Shown: positions 6,305 through 10,079 of the stretch, one piece after another
Layout: each line of letters opens with the position of its first letter
How positions within the stretch are numbered: position 1 is the first letter of the stretch
NCBI GenBank assembly: GCA_029565375.1
Contig: JAKQOF010000072.1
Coordinates: forward strand, 1 to 10,079
DNA length: 10,079 bases
DNA from: a bacterium
GTDB taxonomy: Bacteria; Patescibacteriota; Saccharimonadia; Saccharimonadales; Saccharimonadaceae
Direction of reading: 5' to 3'
Program-made: the position numbers and the translations under genes
The notes under the pieces: generated by a model
What the model was told of the DNA's origin: nothing
Databases searched by the model: none
Seen by the model: only the letters and a program-made list of their open reading frames with translations

Positions 6305-7861
6305 TTATGAGGACTGCAAGAATGGCTCCAAAAGTGCCGCTTTGCTGGGCCCAATAGCTTTCGCGATCTCTTCTTTGCTTGCCATTTTTACTGCCCGCAA
6401 ACTACCGAACGTGCGTATAAGCTTGCGTCGGGTTGTTGGGCCAATACCTGGTACTTCTTCGAGCGACGAGGCGGTCTGCTTGGCACGCTTGAGTACCGTA
6501 TGATAGCTGACCGCAAAACGGTGCGACTCGTCGCGAATACGTTGAAATAACTTTGTCACGTCAGAATAGGATGAAAACGTGTTAGATGCGCGGAGGTTCT
6601 TGGAATGTGACGATGCATTGCGTTGGCCAGGATGCAGGTTGATAATATAGTATTGTCCTTCGGTCGATACGACGATGTTGTCATTCGGCGCACTGATGAG
6701 CGAACGAATGAACGTATCATCAATATGAGACCGAGTCTGGTGAATAATGATTTCCTCTTCACGTTTTGCAATACTGATAGTTGGGATATGCAACCCTCTT
6801 TCTTCGAGGGCTTTAAGCGCTGCATCCAACTGGCCTTTACCACCATCGATCAAAATGACATCTGGAACGCCCCATGACTTCATATTCTTCTCGCTTGTCC
6901 GCCGACTGAGCGTTTCATATATATTATAGTAATCGTCGTTTTGCTCTATGCGCGTCTTGAACTTGCGGTACTTAGCGCGGTCACTCACCCCGTTTGTAAA
7001 TACAACCATACTGGCAACGACATTTGTGCCACTCATATGACTGATATCGTAACCTTCAATTCGGACTGGTATCTTTTTCAGTCCAAAAAGGTCGACAATT
7101 TTTGTCAGCGCCTTGTCTTTGCTGATATCCATAAATTCTTTATCGCCAAACATAATGCGGCTTTGTAGTTCACGCAGGTCGTGCATTTTGTTACGAAGCA
7201 GCGCGGCGTTTTCAAAATCATGTAGTTTTGCGGCCTGGTGCATTTCCTTTTCGATCTCTTTTGCCAGTGCTCGCCTGCCACCTTTGATATATCGAATGAG
7301 CTTTTGTAGTGTTGTCTTGTATTCACTACTTGTTGTGCCGGGGCGAGGGCTCAACCCAATATGAACGTCCAAGTCAGCGCGATCAGTATGCTTCGGCGCC
7401 GCAGTATAATACGGAAAAACCCTGCGCAAATATCGCAATGCTTTTTTGACCGCGAAGCCATTGTAATATGGGCCGTAGTAGTCCGCGCCGTCGTCAGCAG
7501 GATTACGAGTAAATGCCACGTGCGGCCACTCGCTTTTCATATCAATCCGAATGAATAGCTGCGATTTATCATCACGCAGCAAGATGTTGAAGCGTGGCAT
7601 ATAGCGCTTGACCATTTCGCTTTCTAAGAACAAGGCGTCAATCTCACTTTCGGTCTCTATCCAGTCAGTATCGTCGATCTCTGCCACAAGCGCACGAGTC
7701 TTGATATCCATGTCACGGGTACTTTGAAAATACTGACGCACACGGTTTTTCAGTACGGCTGCCTTACCAACATAAATAACCTCACCTGATTGATCCTTAT
7801 GAAAATAGACGCCTGACGAGCGAGGCAATTGTTCGAGCTTTTTCTTAAGACGGTCATTCAC
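6305..7861 (-). CDS. uvrC: UvrABC excinuclease subunit C lacking all cysteines
   Basis: UvrC makes the two incisions flanking a DNA lesion in nucleotide excision repair. Domains in order are: GIY-YIG nuclease (about 14-95; GVY 17-19, YVGKA 30-34, R40, E80), UVR motif for UvrB contact (about 200-235), RNase H-like nuclease (D272 in EGYDISH, D339 in LIDGGKGQ, D444 and H447 in RDESHRFA), and a C-terminal helix-hairpin-helix region (about 466-513, VPGIGPTTRRKL). Both nuclease sites look intact. At 518 residues it is shorter than the usual roughly 600. Unusually it has no cysteine: the segment that normally carries four [4Fe-4S] ligands reads with A154, D163, S171 and G175 in their places. A stretch at about 375-432 seems longer than usual before LFQRIRDE. 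The start is GTG 7861, with no Shine-Dalgarno and a -10 box just upstream. It is the first gene of the minus-strand series. Confidence 0.95.
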   Translation of the reverse strand: MNDRLKKKLEQLPRSSGVYFHKDQSGEVIYVGKAAVLKNRVRQYFQSTRDMDIKTRALVAEIDDTDWIETESEIDALFLESEMVKRYMPRFNILLRDDKSQLFIRIDMKSEWPHVAFTRNPADDGADYYGPYYNGFAVKKALRYLRRVFPYYTAAPKHTDRADLDVHIGLSPRPGTTSSEYKTTLQKLIRYIKGGRRALAKEIEKEMHQAAKLHDFENAALLRNKMHDLRELQSRIMFGDKEFMDISKDKALTKIVDLFGLKKIPVRIEGYDISHMSGTNVVASMVVFTNGVSDRAKYRKFKTRIEQNDDYYNIYETLSRRTSEKNMKSWGVPDVILIDGGKGQLDAALKALEERGLHIPTISIAKREEEIIIHQTRSHIDDTFIRSLISAPNDNIVVSTEGQYYIINLHPGQRNASSHSKNLRASNTFSSYSDVTKLFQRIRDESHRFAVSYHTVLKRAKQTASSLEEVPGIGPTTRRKLIRTFGSLRAVKMASKEEIAKAIGPSKAALLEPFLQSS

Positions 7862-7868
7862 ATCTATT

Positions 7869-7877
7869 AGTATACCA
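7869..7877 (-). promoter_or_regulatory. Extended -10 promoter element for uvrC
   Basis: TGGTATACT on the minus strand is an extended -10 (TGnTATACT). Six bases after it the transcript would begin around 7861-7863, at or next to the GTG start codon at 7861, so the message is probably leaderless. No good -35 is visible (TTCTTG at 17 bases). The only purine-rich run, AAGAGG, lies upstream of the -10 and so would not be in the transcript. Confidence 0.5.
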
Positions 7878-7882
7878 ACCTC

Positions 7883-7910
7883 TTACCACTACAAGAAAAA
7901 ATGATACACT
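7883..7910 (+). promoter_or_regulatory. cls: Promoter for the cardiolipin synthase gene
   Basis: A possible -35 TTACCA (7883-7888) is followed after 16 bases by TACACT (7905-7910), which has an upstream TG (7902-7903) as an extended -10. Six bases later is the A of the ATG at 7917, so the predicted start of transcription coincides with the start codon. No Shine-Dalgarno lies between. This makes a face-to-face divergent promoter pair with uvrC in 55 bases. Confidence 0.5.
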
Positions 7911-7916
7911 TCTTGT
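7891..7916. promoter_or_regulatory. Perfect 7-base dyad, candidate operator between uvrC and cls
   Basis: ACAAGAA (7891-7897) and TTCTTGT (7910-7916) are perfect inverted copies separated by 12 bases. Half-site spacing is 19 bases, near two helical turns. The dyad spans the extended -10 of cls, directly abuts its ATG, and lies upstream of the uvrC -10, so a bound dimer could block cls and affect uvrC. It could instead be chance. Confidence 0.35.
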
Positions 7917-9350
7917 ATGACTATTGAATATGCAATTTTATTGATTATTGCCTTTCTGCTCGATACGGCGCTTCGTGTCTTCCTGTTGTTCTATGTTCCA
8001 AAAGGCCGCAAGCCAAGCGCTGCGACCGCGTGGTTACTCGCCATCTTCCTTGTCCCGGGTGTCATAGGCTTGGTCGCCTTCCTTCTTATTGGGTCAACCA
8101 AGCCGTCAAAGTTGCGACGCAAACGTCAAACAATTATCAATCACAAAATTCTTTCCAGTGAGTATGCCGAAGAGGGCTCGGCGACCGATAATCGTATTCA
8201 TCCGCTGGTCACACTTAGCCAGCGCCTCAGCAAATTTCCTATGGTCACGGGTAATTCATCGACGCATTTGAGTGACTACCTAGCAACCATTAAAAAAATC
8301 ACGAACGATGTGTCAAGGGCAAAGCACTATGTCTATATCGAAAGCTATATTCTTTCACTCGATGATGTGACTGAGCCTCTTTTTGAAGCGATTGAAGCCG
8401 CACATGCTCGGGGTGTTGCAGTTTATGTGTTGTTTGACGCATTTGGATCTCGTAACTTTAAACGTACAAAAGCAATGAAGAAGCGACTAACACGCGCCGG
8501 TGTCGCTTGGAAGCCGATGTTGCCACTGAGTTTGGTACCAAAAAAGTATAGTCGTCCCGACCTGCGCAATCACCGCAAACTCATCGCGATTGATAACGAA
8601 GTAGCCTACATAGGATCGCTCAACCTTATCGAACCGCGTTACGAACGAAAGGACGACATTATCTATGAAGAACTTGTTAGTCGCATAAAGGGCCCGATTG
8701 TTACCCATATCGCCGCCATTGTTGCCGGCGACTGGTACAGCGAAACAGGCGAAAGTATTCTGCATTTTCAGACAATGAGTCAGCCTATCATAGCTGGCAC
8801 GCAAAGTATGCAGGTTATCCCTAGTGGTCCAGCCTATAAGAATGAGAACAACCTCAAACTTTTCCTCTCGGTTATTTATGCGGCAAAGAAAAATATTGTC
8901 ATCACTAACCCCTATCTTGTACCAACTGAGCCGCTAATCACCGCGCTTATTACTGCCGTACAGCGTGGCATTTCAGTCACGATTATCAACAGCGAAGCGG
9001 TGGATCAATGGATGGTTGGCCATGCACAGCGATCGTATTACGACCAGCTTCTGCAGGCGGGCGTAACGATTTATCTACACCATGCCCCACTTCTACTGCA
9101 TTCAAAACACATGACGATTGATAACGACATTGCAATCATTGGATCAAGCAATATGGATGTCCGATCGTTCGAGCTCAACTATGAATGCAGCCTTGCCATC
9201 TACGACAAACGTGCAGTCACACAGCTGAAGAAAGAGCAGCTACGTACAATCGCTGATTCGACAAAGTTGATGCGACACGAGTGGGCAAAGCGCAGTACAT
9301 GGAACCAGTTCCTTGATAGCGTCGCTCGACTCACCTCTGCACTGCAATAG
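7917..9350 (+). CDS. cls: Cardiolipin synthase-like phospholipase D family protein
   Basis: Probably joins two phosphatidylglycerol molecules to cardiolipin (and glycerol) at the membrane. The 477-residue length and plan match bacterial cardiolipin synthases: two N-terminal transmembrane helices (about 4-26 and 37-59), then two phospholipase D domains. Both HKD motifs are complete: H219, K221, D226 (NHRKLIAIDNEVAYIGSLNL) and H395, K397, D402 (HSKHMTIDNDIAIIGSSNMD), the second followed by RSFELNYE as in Cls enzymes. The ATG at 7917 has no Shine-Dalgarno and sits 6 bases after an extended -10, so it may be translated from a leaderless transcript. It is the only plus-strand gene in the window, divergent from uvrC and convergent with a small membrane protein gene, so it is likely monocistronic. 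A related phosphatidyltransferase activity cannot be ruled out by sequence. Confidence 0.92.
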   Translation: MTIEYAILLIIAFLLDTALRVFLLFYVPKGRKPSAATAWLLAIFLVPGVIGLVAFLLIGSTKPSKLRRKRQTIINHKILSSEYAEEGSATDNRIHPLVTLSQRLSKFPMVTGNSSTHLSDYLATIKKITNDVSRAKHYVYIESYILSLDDVTEPLFEAIEAAHARGVAVYVLFDAFGSRNFKRTKAMKKRLTRAGVAWKPMLPLSLVPKKYSRPDLRNHRKLIAIDNEVAYIGSLNLIEPRYERKDDIIYEELVSRIKGPIVTHIAAIVAGDWYSETGESILHFQTMSQPIIAGTQSMQVIPSGPAYKNENNLKLFLSVIYAAKKNIVITNPYLVPTEPLITALITAVQRGISVTIINSEAVDQWMVGHAQRSYYDQLLQAGVTIYLHHAPLLLHSKHMTIDNDIAIIGSSNMDVRSFELNYECSLAIYDKRAVTQLKKEQLRTIADSTKLMRHEWAKRSTWNQFLDSVARLTSALQ

Positions 9351-9356
9351 AAATAA

Positions 9357-9379
9357 CTCTCGGTTTTTTATGCCGAGAG
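9357..9379. terminator. Hairpin between convergent genes, possible bidirectional terminator
   Basis: CTCTCGG (9357-9363) pairs perfectly with CCGAGAG (9373-9379) around a 9-base loop. It starts 7 bases after the cls stop and ends 26 bases from the stop of the convergent gene. On the minus strand the stem is followed by a T-rich run (TTATTTCT), a fair intrinsic terminator. On the plus strand the Ts lie in the loop and not after the stem, so termination of cls by this element is less certain. Confidence 0.6.
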
Positions 9380-9405
9380 CTATAGATATCTGACGTTTGC
9401 TACTT

Positions 9406-9750
9406 TTACTTTTTTCTAAGCAAACGTGGCGTGATAACCGCAAGCCCGATGAGGAGCAGTACGATTATTTCAATGACTTGACGAACCCCGTCCGTCAGCA
9501 GCTCAAGACGAGCCAGCAGAACAATTGTTCCAGCGAGCGCAAGAGCGGTGCCTAAGGTGATGCGAGTCCGGTCTGTTGATGCGAGCAAAAGACCAACGAG
9601 AACAAGCGCAACTGGCCACCATTGTAGAAGTAACTCGATATCGAGAAACCGAACAAACAAGTCAGCCAGCAACAACAGCCCGAATAGTACAATCGCGCCA
9701 CCGACAATAACTTGAAGTCTCTGATCTGCTTTTTCTTTATCCGTTTGCAT
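9406..9750 (-). CDS. Small membrane protein resembling LiaF/LiaI N-terminal or DUF5668-type domains
   Basis: A 114-residue protein with about four hydrophobic segments (roughly 12-36, 42-57, 64-82, 90-107) between a charged N-terminus and an Arg/Lys C-terminal end (RLLRKK). The pattern GGAIVLFGLLLLADLF followed by LQWWPVALVLVGLLL recalls the helix pair of LiaF/LiaI-like and DUF5668 membrane proteins; the match is by eye and the function is unknown. I chose ATG 9750 over a longer open frame beginning at 9840. It has AGGAAAG at a sensible distance, the hydrophobic domain starts just after it, and the longer version would overlap the upstream DUF308 gene by 85 bases with an unconvincing extra N-terminus. 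It begins 5 bases after that gene's stop, so the two are very likely co-transcribed. In other bacteria LiaF-like proteins sense envelope stress, but no sensor kinase is visible here. Confidence 0.75.
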   Translation of the reverse strand: MQTDKEKADQRLQVIVGGAIVLFGLLLLADLFVRFLDIELLLQWWPVALVLVGLLLASTDRTRITLGTALALAGTIVLLARLELLTDGVRQVIEIIVLLLIGLAVITPRLLRKK

Positions 9751-9755
9751 CGATA

Positions 9756-10079
9756 TTACTTTCCTAGTGCTGATCGCGCACGGAGTGCAATTGAGATAAC
9801 GAGTGATCCGTGTAGAATCGTGTACAGACCAACGATCCAAATGAACGCAAGTCCACTTGCAACTGGTTGTGACAAGACGATAATACCCGATACAACGCCG
9901 ATGATACCAACGGCAACGAACAATGATCGAGCTTCTTTTACTTCCTGATCTTTACTAAAGAATGCTGTCAGCAAGTCGACAACACCACGAATAATGAACG
10001 TAAAGCCAACAAGTAGAATAAAGATTGCGAGGCTTAGTTCTGTGTTTCGTAGCAAGAACACACCGAGTCCAATAATAAG
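9756..10079 (-). CDS. DUF308 / HdeD-like membrane protein, N-terminus cut by window edge
   Basis: The frame is open to the right edge, so the true start lies outside. The visible 107 C-terminal residues begin LIIGLGVFLLRNTELSLAI and contain three or more hydrophobic segments. The repeated pattern of a Gly-rich helix followed by a short loop such as SQPVASGLAFIWIVGLYTIL, ending in basic residues, fits the DUF308/HdeD family, whose full members usually have about six helices. HdeD in Escherichia coli is linked to acid resistance, but most family members have no known role, so none is claimed here. An internal GTG at 10061 could be taken for a start, but the hydrophobic run continues through it. 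The next gene starts 5 bases downstream, with its Shine-Dalgarno inside the end of this one. Confidence 0.8.
   Translation of the reverse strand, partial: LIIGLGVFLLRNTELSLAIFILLVGFTFIIRGVVDLLTAFFSKDQEVKEARSLFVAVGIIGVVSGIIVLSQPVASGLAFIWIVGLYTILHGSLVISIALRARSALGK

Noticed and set aside
8487..8804. Open frame of 105 codons on the minus strand
   Set aside because: It lies antisense within the phospholipase D domains of the cardiolipin synthase-like gene, and its translation shows no recognisable domain.
9751..9840. Longer start for the LiaF-like gene (30 extra residues)
   Set aside because: It would lie almost wholly inside the DUF308 gene, has no supported ribosome site and adds a non-family N-terminus. 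ATG 9750 has a good Shine-Dalgarno.
1..10079. CRISPR array, insertion sequence, tRNA or alternative genetic code
   Set aside because: I saw no regularly spaced direct repeats, transposase-like frame, terminal inverted repeats or cloverleaf-like segment, and gaps are too short to hold them. TGA ends several intact genes, so it is not read as glycine.

Overview
The window looks like chromosomal DNA from a small-genome, probably host-associated bacterium. Candidatus Saccharibacteria (TM7) or a related Patescibacteria lineage is my best guess. This rests on compact spacing, a pilin-like protein linked to secretion and peptide-uptake genes, a peptide-binding protein with an uncleavable-looking membrane anchor, many short membrane proteins and atypical versions of household genes. 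TGA is used as a true stop (for example in the aminopeptidase and pilin genes), so the code is the standard bacterial one and not the TGA-glycine code of Gracilibacteria or Absconditabacteria. The assignment is inferred from gene content only. I see no mobile element, CRISPR array, tRNA or rRNA.

Layout: positions 1-7861 carry seven genes in a row, all on the minus strand. In reading order they are uvrC (DNA repair), a 608-residue type IV prepilin-like protein with tandem cysteine-paired modules, an unrecognised anchored exported protein, an Xaa-Pro aminopeptidase, a four-helix YvlD/holin-4-like membrane protein, secG, and a peptide-type ABC transporter substrate-binding protein that runs off the left edge. 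A 55-base divergent promoter region separates uvrC from a plus-strand cardiolipin synthase-like gene (7917-9350). A hairpin at 9357-9379 lies between that gene and a convergent minus-strand pair: a small LiaF-like/DUF5668-like membrane protein and a DUF308 (HdeD-like) membrane protein cut by the right edge. Every gap is under 60 bases, so no long stretch lacks a gene.

How it fits together: most of the left cluster concerns the cell surface (a surface appendage subunit, an exported protein, SecG for the Sec channel, an anchored peptide-binding protein, and an aminopeptidase that could trim proline-containing peptides). The right part concerns the membrane (cardiolipin synthesis and two small integral membrane proteins). 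Genes inside runs have Shine-Dalgarno sites and very short or overlapping junctions. In contrast uvrC, cls and the aminopeptidase have a -10-like box about 6-7 bases before the start codon and no usable Shine-Dalgarno, which suggests leaderless transcripts.

The most notable observations are: a UvrC with no cysteine at all, in which the four cysteines that bind the iron-sulphur cluster in typical UvrC are replaced within otherwise alignable sequence; the pilin-like protein, whose three C-terminal modules end in Arg-Cys pairs exactly 100 residues apart; and a perfect 7-base dyad abutting the cls start codon.
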